Shown piece by piece: positions 25,762-33,831 of a DNA stretch of 64,000 bases. This stretch comes from CAYUMU01 sp964445985. GTDB taxonomy: Bacteria > Planctomycetota > Planctomycetia > Pirellulales > S012-138. The stretch is taken from positions 1 through 64,000 of the forward strand of contig CAYUMU010000029.1 of NCBI GenBank assembly GCA_964445985.1, read 5' to 3'. The first letter of the stretch is position 1, and the number at the start of each line of letters is the position of its first letter. Under the pieces are notes generated by a model. That model was not told the origin of the DNA and made no database searches. It saw only the letters and a list, made by a program, of their open reading frames with translations. Position numbers and translations under genes: made by a program.

Positions 25762-25819
25762 CATTCGTAGCTTGGCCGTCTCGGCCAAGAGCATTCATGG
25801 CTTGGCCGTCTCGGCCAAG
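25760..25819. repeat. Tandem pair of 30-bp hairpin units
   Basis: Two adjoining copies of a 30-bp unit (25760-25789 and 25790-25819), differing at two positions. Each contains CTTGGCC-GTCTC-GGCCAAG, a 7-bp stem with 5-nt loop. It lies between the DUF1501 gene and the convergent hydrolase and could act as a bidirectional terminator. Confidence 0.6.
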
Positions 25820-25905
25820 CGTGCGGGGCGCAGTTTCCACCCCACGAGCAGCCGCGAAGCTTGGGGTGATCGGCCACCCGCGAGGTACGCACGGGGTGCG
25901 TAGCC

Positions 25906-26784
25906 CTACTTGAGGTACTTGTCGAAAAAGGCGTGGATGGCTGCGCTGGTCTTCGGCCCGTAGGGGTGATGCGAACCACCTTCAATCACCATCAAGGTGG
26001 AGTTTCCGCCGGCCTTTTCCAAGGCGGCGTGCATCGCTTGGCCTTGCCTGATGGGCACCACGTCGTCCTTGTCGCCGTGAATGATCAAGAACGGCGGCGA
26101 TGATTTCTTGGCGTGCGTCGCGGGGCTGGCCAACGCGGCCAGCTCAGGCTTTTCACTCACTGTACCGCCCAGCAACTTTTGCACGGCGCCGTGAGTCTTA
26201 TTGCCCCAGCCATCAAAACTGGCGGGGCCGCTGATGTCGCACACGGCTTGCACGGCGCTCGAGAACTCAGGCCAGCCACCTTTGCCTTCCAACTCAGGCA
26301 AGTCAGCTGAAGTTCCCAGCAGGGCCGCGAGATGCCCGCCGGCCGAATGTCCGGCCACTCCAATGCGATCGGGGTCGATGTGGTACTCTTTGGCCTTGGC
26401 CCGCAGAAAGCGGATCGCGCATTTGCAATCCTCGATTTGCGCCGGGAACGTGGCCTCGCTGGAGAGGCGATACTCGATGGAAACGCCCAGGTAACCCTTC
26501 TGAGCCCACTGCGCGGCGCTGCCGATTCCACCGTCGCGATTTCCGCCCAGCCAGGCGCCGCCATGAATCCAGACCACCACCGGCATGGGATCGGCCGGCG
26601 GAACCTTGGGACGTACGAGATTCAGCTTGAGCGGCCGCTCGCCCCCCTTGCCAAACTCCACGTCGCGCAGCAACTCCACGCCCGGCGGCAAACGAACCTC
26701 ATTTTGCGCTTGGGCGGCTGTGGTAGCCGACAATCCCAGCGCAAGGCAGCTCAATCCGCCCATGAATCGTGTCAGTCGCAACAT
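25906..26784 (-). CDS. Secreted alpha/beta hydrolase (esterase/lipase-like)
   Basis: A 292-residue exported hydrolase. After a signal peptide (MGGLSCLALGLSATTAAQAQ), HGGAWLGGN forms the oxyanion hole, GHSAGGHLAALLG carries the nucleophile Ser, HGDKDDVVP the Asp and GGSHHPYG the His. This is the BD-FAE/carboxylesterase type common in planctomycetes. The open frame continues upstream to 26934 through the 83-bp repeat, but the ATG at 26784 begins the signal peptide. The ester substrate, possibly an acetylated polysaccharide, is not known. Confidence 0.85.
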   Translation of the reverse strand: MLRLTRFMGGLSCLALGLSATTAAQAQNEVRLPPGVELLRDVEFGKGGERPLKLNLVRPKVPPADPMPVVVWIHGGAWLGGNRDGGIGSAAQWAQKGYLGVSIEYRLSSEATFPAQIEDCKCAIRFLRAKAKEYHIDPDRIGVAGHSAGGHLAALLGTSADLPELEGKGGWPEFSSAVQAVCDISGPASFDGWGNKTHGAVQKLLGGTVSEKPELAALASPATHAKKSSPPFLIIHGDKDDVVPIRQGQAMHAALEKAGGNSTLMVIEGGSHHPYGPKTSAAIHAFFDKYLK

Positions 26785-26833
26785 TCGCCATTCCTCCCAG
26801 TGGTTCCTCGGTTCACCTGGGAGTCGATTGTAA

Positions 26834-26916
26834 TTAGTTTCTTGCTCGTTAACATCTCTGCAAGCTGCGGAGAACTTTAATGCCTCAGCGTCCGTTTGCG
26901 GTTGACCCGCGTTAAG
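26834..26916. repeat. 83-bp dispersed repeat, copy A
   Basis: From TTAGTTTCTTGCTCG to CCGCGTTAAG. It is identical to copy C (63500-63582) except at one position, and alignable without gaps to the diverged copy B (46780-46862). It lies just upstream of the hydrolase gene and at the left edge of the lower-GC RloAB segment. Confidence 0.85.
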
Positions 26917-27143
26917 GCTAGAGCTGGGTAACAACTAGCAATCGTCCGCTCGACCCTTCCGACTGACCGTGAATCGCCAGCCTCCGGAGATTGGTCGCCG
27001 TCCTATTAAGACTGAGCTGATCTCCAATGCTTGTGACTGTGCATGATGTTGCCTCTGGCTCCATCTCCTTGCACTGCAATGTGATGCGTTAATATTGGCG
27101 TTGTCGAGGGCGCTTCGGCAAACGAGTCCTCTCAAGAGATGTT
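26917..27143. other. Non-coding segment left of the defence genes
   Basis: No protein gene is apparent. A TTGCAC (27069-27074) and TAATAT (27090-27095) pair, with a short 15-base spacer, could start a transcript that ends at the terminator 27144-27179. Confidence 0.4.
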
Positions 27144-27179
27144 GGTTTCGAATCTACTATGTCGAAACCGCAGTTTTTT
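27144..27179 (+). terminator. Rho-independent terminator with no gene in front
   Basis: GGTTTCGA (27144-27151) and TCGAAACC (27162-27169) form a perfect 8-bp stem with a 10-nt loop, followed by GCAG and six T. No protein gene ends here on the plus strand, so it either ends a small RNA or acts as an attenuator 155 bases before rloA. Confidence 0.6.
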
Positions 27180-27334
27180 GGTACAAGACGAGGTAGAATG
27201 ATTTCCGTCGAGTGAAATTTGGCGCTTTGTGCAGTAATATTGCGTAAAGCCCGGTTTTTCATTGGCAGAAATGCGCATCCCCACCTTAGCGCAGGTGAAT
27301 AACTTACCAAACGTCGAATCGAGATCATTTTGCC

Positions 27335-28603
27335 ATGTTAGTGGAATTCCGAGTTCAGAATCATCGCTCTCTCAGCGATGAGCAGGTGCTCACCCTGGAA
27401 ACCTCACGGACTCGCCTGGACGATGACCCCTGCCCTCGCACTATCGCCGGACACGATCAACCATTGTTGCCAGCGGCTGTTCTGTACGGCGCAAATGCCA
27501 GCGGAAAAAGCAACGTGTTGGCTGCTTTCGCATTCATGCGGGAGGCGGTTCTTTTTTCGCACCGCTTCTGGGAACCGGATACAGGAGTTCCAAGGTCTCC
27601 ATTTGCTTGGGGGGAAAAAAGACACGCACCGTCAGTCTTCGAAACGACATTCGTTGCCGATGGACGCAAGTATGAGTATGGGTTCGTAGTGAGCGATTAT
27701 GCGGTGGAGGAGGAATGGCTGTATATGTGGAAAGATAACCGCAAGCATACGCTGTTTGAACGGGAAGGCGAAAGCTTTGTGTATGGAAAACAACTGAGGG
27801 GACCGAACAGGTTTATCGAAGAAGTAACTCGTCCGAATGCGCTCTTCGTGTCAGTGGCAACGCAGCACAAGCATACGCAACTAGCATCTGTTTTTCTGTG
27901 GTTTGCAGAAATGGCATCGGTGAATATGCACGGAAGGTTTCTAGCGAGAAGTTCAAAGTTCGCTTCCGCGCGATTGCTTGCAGGTCGGTCTACTCAAATC
28001 ATTCAAACCAGTCAATTTAGCGACGACGATTTTAACGATGAGACGGGAAAGAGAATTCAACAGCTATTGAAAGCAGCCGACTTAGGCATCGTTGACATCA
28101 AGTTATCAGACGATGATGACAGACAGCGTGGGGAGTGGAAACAGCCTCGAATTCAATTGAAGCACAAGTCCGACGACGATGATTCTTGGTTGGACTTGGA
28201 AGATGAATCAAAAGGAACTCAAACGCTTTTCAGGATTGCAATGCCTTTGTTCCGTGCGTTGACAAGAGGAGGGCTCTTGCTCGTGGATGAATTAGAGTCA
28301 AGCTTGCATCCGTTAGTCGGGTTAGCGATTGTACGGATGTTTAATTCTCCCGAGTGCAATCCAAGGAATGCACAGATAGTATTCACTACCCACGACACGA
28401 ATCTGCTCGGAACAACGCTAGGAGAGCCACCGTTGCGACGCGATCAAGTCTGGTTTACTGAGAAGGGCATAAATGGGACCACGGCCCTATACCCGCTGAC
28501 GAATTTCAAGCCCCGAAAAACTGAAAATATGGAACGCGGCTACCTGCAGGGAAGGTATGGCGCCATTCCGTTTATGGGCGATGTCTCATGGGTAACGGAG
28601 TGA
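27335..28603 (+). CDS. RloA-like AAA ATPase (AbiLi-type)
   Basis: A 422-residue ATPase of the AAA_15/AAA_21 type. It starts with FRVQNHRSLSDEQVLTLE, has a Walker A YGANASGKSNVL near residue 50, a Walker B LLLVDELESSLHP near residue 325 and the FTTHDTNLLG switch. ATPases of this kind pair with RloB or with Toprim nucleases and act in abortive-infection systems such as AbiL, PARIS and OLD-like defences. The rloB gene follows after six bases. The two genes are visibly lower in GC than their neighbours, with AT-rich codons, a sign of horizontal transfer. Confidence 0.88.
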   Translation: MLVEFRVQNHRSLSDEQVLTLETSRTRLDDDPCPRTIAGHDQPLLPAAVLYGANASGKSNVLAAFAFMREAVLFSHRFWEPDTGVPRSPFAWGEKRHAPSVFETTFVADGRKYEYGFVVSDYAVEEEWLYMWKDNRKHTLFEREGESFVYGKQLRGPNRFIEEVTRPNALFVSVATQHKHTQLASVFLWFAEMASVNMHGRFLARSSKFASARLLAGRSTQIIQTSQFSDDDFNDETGKRIQQLLKAADLGIVDIKLSDDDDRQRGEWKQPRIQLKHKSDDDDSWLDLEDESKGTQTLFRIAMPLFRALTRGGLLLVDELESSLHPLVGLAIVRMFNSPECNPRNAQIVFTTHDTNLLGTTLGEPPLRRDQVWFTEKGINGTTALYPLTNFKPRKTENMERGYLQGRYGAIPFMGDVSWVTE

Positions 28604-28609
28604 GCAACT

Positions 28610-29248
28610 ATGGCCATGCGAAACCGGCTTCGTCGCCCGGCACGAAGAGAAAGTCAACAGGATCCCAAGCCACTCATTCTTGTTGTGTGCGAGGGCAAAG
28701 CCACAGAACCAGAATACCTCGAATCCTTCGTAGAAGCCTGCCGAAACCCCCGCGTCAGTATAAAGGCAGTTCCGGCTGCGGGAGTTCCCATGACGATAGT
28801 ACGACGCGCAAAGCAGGAAAAACGGGAGGCCGAACGACGAGCAGCAAAAGAGCGAGATGAATATCTTCGTTACGACCAAATCTGGGGCGTTTTCGACATT
28901 GATGATCATCCAGATGTTGCGCGAGCAAAGAGCATGGCTCGTGCCAACGACATTAAACTGGCGGTTTCGAATCCGTGCGTAGAGCTTTGGCTGCTCTTGC
29001 ACTTTGCAGAGCAGCCGGGTGCGAAAGAGCGAAGGGAACTGCGTCGGCGGGTAAAGAAATATCTTCCTGCATATGACAAACACATTGACTTCATGGAGTG
29101 CCAGGAGGGATATCACGACGCTGTGCGACGTGCGCGCGGGCTAGATGAAAGTGCGGATGCGGAAAGCGAGTCCGGGCGTAATCCCACGACGGGGTTTTGG
29201 CGATTAACCGAGAGCATCCGTTCTGACTCTAAATTCGAGACTGAATGA
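28610..29248 (+). CDS. RloB-like Toprim protein (AbiLii-type)
   Basis: A 212-residue RloB-domain protein. ILVVCEGKATEPEYLESF has the catalytic Glu of a Toprim-like fold, WGVFDIDDHPD gives the acidic D-x-D cluster, and AVSNPCVELWLLLHF is the most typical RloB block. It probably acts as the nuclease or toxin partner controlled by the RloA ATPase. The ATG at 28610 follows GGAG; an ATG at 28616 is an alternative. The pair ends at 29248 with no further partner gene. Confidence 0.88.
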   Translation: MAMRNRLRRPARRESQQDPKPLILVVCEGKATEPEYLESFVEACRNPRVSIKAVPAAGVPMTIVRRAKQEKREAERRAAKERDEYLRYDQIWGVFDIDDHPDVARAKSMARANDIKLAVSNPCVELWLLLHFAEQPGAKERRELRRRVKKYLPAYDKHIDFMECQEGYHDAVRRARGLDESADAESESGRNPTTGFWRLTESIRSDSKFETE

Positions 29249-29358
29249 CTGCTTCGACCACCATCATGCGCCGGCTCAAGCCACGTCGGAGAATCCCAGA
29301 AAATCGCGTCCATCTGGAAAAAATCAAGCTGTCCAACTTTCGGAGTCCATTACACAAT

Positions 29359-30522
29359 TCAGGCTGCCCGGCGGCGCTTACCCTTTCGGTCGAGGCATTC
29401 CTCGTACAGCCCCAGCATCTCGTTCAAATTGCGATCGAGCGAGTGTTGTTCGGCCAAATGCCGGGCGGCCTGGCCCATGGCCTGCCGGTGGTTGGCGTCG
29501 AGCAGGCCGTCGATCTGTTCGGCCAGCGTTTGGTCGTCGTGCGGGTCATCGAGGATATCGCCTTCCACGCCGGGCGTGATCAGTTCGCCCGCGCCGTTGA
29601 ACCGGCTGGTGATCACGGGCAGCCCACAGGCCAGGGCTTCCAGCACCACCAGGCTGCACGGATCGTAGAAGGTGGGCTGCACATAAATGTCGGCGGCCGC
29701 GTAGTAAGGCCGGGGATCGGCGATGGGGCCGAGGAAGGTTACCTGCCGCGAAACCTGGGCGGCCGCGGCGAGCTTTTCGCCAGCCGCGGTCGAACGCCCT
29801 CCCACCACGGCCAGCCGAACCTTGCGGCCGGCATGCGTCAGCCGGCTCACCGCGCGGATCGCGGCCGGCACGCCCTTGAGCGTGAAGTTATGGGCCACGA
29901 TCAGCAGCAGCGTTTCATCGGCCGCTACCTGCAACTCGCTTCGCACCGAGTCGCGATGCTTGAAACGTAACGAGGGCGAAAAACGCTTGAGGTCCACGCC
30001 GTTGTACACCAGGCGAATCTGCTCGCGGGGCACGCCGTAATGCTGCTGGAAATGCCCTGAAACCATTTTGGAAAGCGCCACCAATAGCGGGCCGCCGCGG
30101 CGATATTGCTTTTCTTCCAGCCGCGCAAAGTCGCGATAGCGGGGAAGCCAGGGAGTGACCGCGCGCTTCAGCCGCCGCAACCAGGGGGACAGCATGGCGA
30201 GGTTCTGCTCATACGACGCTTGGCGAGCGCCGCCATGAGGCTGGAACAAATCACACTGCCAGCCCAAGCCCATATCGTGCACCACATGCTCTGGCAGCGT
30301 CTCGGCGATTTCGGCAGCCGCGGCGGCCAGTTGCCAGCGGTTCTTCGTGGCCGGCAGCGCGTGGCGAACCACGCCCAACTCGTCGGCCTCGGGGCCAAAG
30401 TCGCGGGCAATCACATGCAACTCGTGGCCCTGGTTGGCGAGCAGCCGCGCGTACTGGCAGGTCCAATGTTCGGCCCCGCCCATGCTGGCATCAAAAGCGT
30501 GGATCACCAGGGCGATTTTCAC
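29359..30522 (-). CDS. Glycosyltransferase family 4 (LPS core type)
   Basis: A 387-residue GT-B enzyme. The N-terminal domain begins MKIALVIHAFDASMGGAEHW; the donor-binding C-terminal part has VYNGVDLKRFSP, FLGPIADPRPYYAAADIYVQ and the E-x7-E segment DPCSLVVLEALACGLPVITS. The layout resembles WaaG-like core glucosyltransferases. It is the third gene of a minus-strand set after waaF and the WaaP-like gene, all likely acting in inner-membrane LPS core assembly. The sugar donor is not determined. Confidence 0.88.
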   Translation of the reverse strand: MKIALVIHAFDASMGGAEHWTCQYARLLANQGHELHVIARDFGPEADELGVVRHALPATKNRWQLAAAAAEIAETLPEHVVHDMGLGWQCDLFQPHGGARQASYEQNLAMLSPWLRRLKRAVTPWLPRYRDFARLEEKQYRRGGPLLVALSKMVSGHFQQHYGVPREQIRLVYNGVDLKRFSPSLRFKHRDSVRSELQVAADETLLLIVAHNFTLKGVPAAIRAVSRLTHAGRKVRLAVVGGRSTAAGEKLAAAAQVSRQVTFLGPIADPRPYYAAADIYVQPTFYDPCSLVVLEALACGLPVITSRFNGAGELITPGVEGDILDDPHDDQTLAEQIDGLLDANHRQAMGQAARHLAEQHSLDRNLNEMLGLYEECLDRKGKRRRAA

Positions 30523-30582
30523 GGCGGGGGGTTCCTGAGAAAGTTGTTTGCTGATGACTCGGCCGTATTGCCGATTCCTGGG

Positions 30583-30623
30583 TTCCCGCCCCCGTCTTCA
30601 CGGGGGCAGGCTCTGCGCGGGAA
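30583..30623. repeat. REP-like double hairpin
   Basis: TTCCCGC (30583-30589) pairs with GCGGGAA (30617-30623), with an inner CCCCCGT/ACGGGGG stem. It lies inside the LPS operon between the WaaP-like and GT4 genes and may set their relative expression. A related ATTCCCG hairpin is at 43819. Confidence 0.5.
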
Positions 30624-30634
30624 TGACGTGGTTG

Positions 30635-32335
30635 TTACTTCTTGGCCCGCTTCTTCACCTGGGCATCGATCCACCGCTGCTTGGCGAGAATTTGGCGAAT
30701 GAATTTTTTGTCGGCGGGGCGGAGGCGTTCCGTGCCGAGGTACTTCTTGATGAACGCCATTTTGTGGGTCCGCGAAATGCGGTCGGTGGGGGCCGAATAG
30801 GCCAGTTGGGCCAGGTCCTTCACCAACCATCGCGAGCGGAAATGCCGGCGATGTTCCACGCGTTGCAGATCGATCAGGTTCACTTTGAATTCGCCCTGCG
30901 CCAGTTCCTTGATAAAGAAATGGCAGCAGTACAAATCGCGGTGGTTGTAGCCCAGCCGATGAAACTTGGCCGCCACCAAGGCCACTTCGTCAATCAGCGT
31001 GAGCAGATGGTGGTCGCGGCAGGTGGACTGGCTTTGCGGCAGCGCGCTGAACCGCTGGTCCAGAAAATGGTCGAGCTGCGTATAGCCCCGCAGCTCTTCG
31101 GTAAGCACAAAGCTTTCCAGCAGCCCATTGGGGTGCAGCTTTTCGCCATAGGCAATGAGCTTCATGGCGGCAATGCCGCTGCGGGCCAGTCGGGCCACAT
31201 TTTGGGCTTCCACCCGGCCGGCTGTCAGCCCGCCGCCAGCCTTGGTCAGGGCCCGAACGCGCGTGCCGGGGGTCTTGATGTGGTGCTTTTTGAGATACGC
31301 CCCGCAGGCGGGGCCATGCGGCATGTGCAGTTCGAGTCGCCAGTTTTCGCGGTCGGGGAGCCGCCGCAGCAGCTTGCCGCGGTTGGTTTCCATCACCTGT
31401 TCAAAGCTATTCAGGCCGGCCGACTCCAGGGCAGGCCGGAACTCGCGGTCGATCCACATCTGGCCAGCCTGCACCGATACCAGCGGGCGAATCGAGCGAT
31501 GTTCTTCGGTGTCGCTCTCGCGGATTTCCCAAATTTTGCGGTGCGTCAGCAGTTGTTCCACCTGGTGGGTAACCGCCTGCGAGAGCTCCATGCCGCGATG
31601 ATCGAGCTCGGTTTGCTGCAAATAGGCGTCGAAGAAAGCCGCCCGCTCTTCGGGACTGGCCAACCGCCGGGGAAGCGTGGCCAGCAGCGCCGCCAGTCCC
31701 TCCATGCGATGCGAAACAGGCAACGGATCGAACAGCAAGGCGCGGCGGAATCCCCAAAATCCAAACTGCTCGCCGCCGCTAACGCCATGCTTCTCGGTGA
31801 GGAAGATCTGGTTCGAAAACAATCGCGGCTGATGCACGCCACAGGCATGCAGCCGAGCCACTTCGCTGGCCAGGCGCACAAAGAAATCTTCACGCCGGCC
31901 TTCCGAAGCGTTGCGGAGCGTGGTCGCCAGATAGTTGTTCAAGGTAATGGGGCACGGCACGGCCTCGGTCAGCAAACAGCCCTGCGACTTCAGGCCCAAC
32001 CGCTGCAGGCAGAGCACGGGCCGCGGAGCTTGCACCCCGCCGGCCGCCAACCGCATCAGCACTTCAAACTCCGTGCGCGGGGGAGTCCAAAAGCCGCGGC
32101 CACGCAGGGCCTGACGGACAATATACTTCCAACACACATCCCATTCGCGCTTGAGATAGAGTTGGGCCGGCTCGCCGGCGCGGGAAGCCAAATCCAGGCG
32201 GATCACGTCGCGGCGACGATGCCGAGGGCTGAGCACCGTGCCTTCGCGGAAGGACATCAGCGAAGACAGGTCGTTCAGCCGATGCTGCGCCGCCAGGTCG
32301 AAGTAGTCGGGATGAATCCAATTAAAATGGGCCAT
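30635..32335 (-). CDS. Tandem WaaP-like LPS kinase, first domain degenerate
   Basis: A 566-residue protein, about twice the usual WaaP length. Residues about 1-275 and 325-540 are two copies of the Kdo/WaaP kinase fold. The second is complete: YLKKHH (Lys 349/350), NHRDLYCCHF (H465, R466, D467) and VNLIDLQR (D489). In the first, the matching segment is GVHQPRLFSNQIF (166-178), where the catalytic Asp is gone, and DPLP stands where the metal-binding Asp loop should be. It therefore looks like a pseudokinase-kinase fusion that phosphorylates LPS core heptose. waaF lies 18 bases upstream. Confidence 0.85.
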   Translation of the reverse strand: MAHFNWIHPDYFDLAAQHRLNDLSSLMSFREGTVLSPRHRRRDVIRLDLASRAGEPAQLYLKREWDVCWKYIVRQALRGRGFWTPPRTEFEVLMRLAAGGVQAPRPVLCLQRLGLKSQGCLLTEAVPCPITLNNYLATTLRNASEGRREDFFVRLASEVARLHACGVHQPRLFSNQIFLTEKHGVSGGEQFGFWGFRRALLFDPLPVSHRMEGLAALLATLPRRLASPEERAAFFDAYLQQTELDHRGMELSQAVTHQVEQLLTHRKIWEIRESDTEEHRSIRPLVSVQAGQMWIDREFRPALESAGLNSFEQVMETNRGKLLRRLPDRENWRLELHMPHGPACGAYLKKHHIKTPGTRVRALTKAGGGLTAGRVEAQNVARLARSGIAAMKLIAYGEKLHPNGLLESFVLTEELRGYTQLDHFLDQRFSALPQSQSTCRDHHLLTLIDEVALVAAKFHRLGYNHRDLYCCHFFIKELAQGEFKVNLIDLQRVEHRRHFRSRWLVKDLAQLAYSAPTDRISRTHKMAFIKKYLGTERLRPADKKFIRQILAKQRWIDAQVKKRAKK

Positions 32336-32353
32336 GAGGCTCCCTCGCCGCGG

Positions 32354-33418
32354 TTAAGCCGCCGCCTTGTCACGCTGCTGAAGTTCCGCCGCCACGGCCG
32401 CCGCCACTCGGTCCACGCTTAAATCACGCATGCAGCGGTGATGCCCCAGCGGACAAACCCGCTGATGGCAGCCCGCGCATTCCAAGCCCGCCACGGCCAG
32501 GGCGGTTTCACGCGCGGTTGCGTTGGCGCCCCAAATGGCAGGCGTGGGTCCAAACAGCGAAACCAGCGGCACTCCAAAGGCCACCGCAAAGTGACGCGGC
32601 CCGCTGTCGGTGGTCACCATCAACCGGCTCCGCCGCACCACCGCCTTGCTCAGGCCAATGCTCAACGGATGATCGGCCAGACTGAACACCCGAGGGTGGT
32701 TGGCCCCCTGCACAATCGTGCGGGCAATCTCCCGTTCGCTGGGGCCGCACAGCACCAACACATCATGATCGTAGGCCGCCGCCACGCGGCGGGCCAAAGC
32801 CGCAAAGTGTTCGGTCGGCCAAAGCTTGGCGGCCCCAAAGGCTCCGCTGGAGTTGAACACCACCACGCGGCTGCCATCGCGCAGACCGAGCTGTTGCCAC
32901 AGCAGGTCGGCCGACTGTTCGTCTTGAGCCGTGGTGCCCAGTTCCAGCCGGGGCGAATCGGGCTCGCAGCCGGCCGCCGCCGCCAGGCTGTTGTAGTAAT
33001 CGACCATCGGGTGCTTGATCCGCTGGCCGTGCTCTTGGGGCGGCTGCAAGCGATGCGTCAGCAATGGACCACGGCCATAGCGGGCAAAGCCAATCCGGCG
33101 GTGAGCGCCCGAAAGATAAGCCAGCAAGCCGGTACGCAGTGAATTGGTCATCAGCACGGCCGTATCGGGCCGCCGCTGGCGAAGTTGCTTGACCAGATTC
33201 AAGCTGCCAAGCGAATGCTCCTTGGCGCCAGGCACATACAGCAACTGCTCGTCGAGCCAGGAAGTGCCTGCTAGCACGTCGGCCACGTAGGGCCGCATGA
33301 CGCCAATCAGCAGAGCTTCGGGGCCAGACTGTTCGCGCAGGGCGCGCAGCGCCGCCGTGGCCATCACCACGTCGCCCACCCAATTGGGCAAAAATACTGC
33401 CAGGGTATAGGGCCTCAT
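32354..33418 (-). CDS. waaF: ADP-heptose:LPS heptosyltransferase II-like
   Basis: A 354-residue GT9 enzyme. FLPNWVGDVVMATAALRAL is the N-terminal signature and LMVTTDSGPRHFAVAFGVP with VSLFGPTPAIWG the ADP-heptose-binding part. It ends with a Cys-rich stretch (LECAGCHQRVCPLGHHRC) common in these enzymes. It transfers heptose to the growing inner core in the cytoplasm. It is the first gene of the minus-strand set waaF, WaaP-like, GT4, consistent with a diderm cell. Confidence 0.88.
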   Translation of the reverse strand: MRPYTLAVFLPNWVGDVVMATAALRALREQSGPEALLIGVMRPYVADVLAGTSWLDEQLLYVPGAKEHSLGSLNLVKQLRQRRPDTAVLMTNSLRTGLLAYLSGAHRRIGFARYGRGPLLTHRLQPPQEHGQRIKHPMVDYYNSLAAAAGCEPDSPRLELGTTAQDEQSADLLWQQLGLRDGSRVVVFNSSGAFGAAKLWPTEHFAALARRVAAAYDHDVLVLCGPSEREIARTIVQGANHPRVFSLADHPLSIGLSKAVVRRSRLMVTTDSGPRHFAVAFGVPLVSLFGPTPAIWGANATARETALAVAGLECAGCHQRVCPLGHHRCMRDLSVDRVAAAVAAELQQRDKAAA

Positions 33419-33831
33419 TGCTATCTTGCTCGAACGGGAGCCAGGGAGCGCTGGGTGCTGCCATGCGAAACTTGCCAGGCCGGACGGTTTTCGCCCCGTT
33501 TTTGGGGAGAATCACCGCCGAGCGCGCATGCCAGGCAGGGAAATCCGTTTCCACTGCGGATCACCAGCCGGGCGGGAATATACGCGTTTTGGGCGAGCGG
33601 ATAAACGGCAGTTCCCAAGGAGATCGACGGTCGCCGACCGCGATCGGATCACCGGCCGTCGGCAGCAAACCCGAGCCGTCATTCGCTCAAACAACGTGGC
33701 AGCGAAACGCGCGGCCGCGGAGCGACGTGCAGCGCTGGACAGGCTGCGCTACGCCCATCTTCTCGCCAAAGTGGCCGGCGGTGGGGTTCGTCTGCCCGTT
33801 CGAGGCCGGCCTTGGCAAGGCCTGGCCTTTT
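33419..33831. other. Intergenic region, nothing convincing
   Basis: This 413-base gap lies upstream of waaF and downstream of the PhyH gene. Short open frames have no motifs. A small CCCC-GTTTTT-GGGG hairpin near 33496 is the only structure seen. Confidence 0.4.

Noticed and set aside
25760..25819. CRISPR array
   Set aside because: Only two adjoining units without spacers, each a simple hairpin; no cas gene in the window.
26785..26934. N-terminal extension of the alpha/beta hydrolase through the repeat
   Set aside because: The extension is only the repeat read in frame; the signal peptide begins at 26784.
27141..27155. TTTCGAATC resembling a tRNA T-loop
   Set aside because: No acceptor stem, anticodon arm or D-arm can be built around it; it is part of the terminator stem.
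27335..29248. PARIS system (AriA/AriB)
   Set aside because: The second protein carries the RloB block SNPCVELWLLLHF, not a DUF4435 pattern, so RloAB/AbiL fits better.
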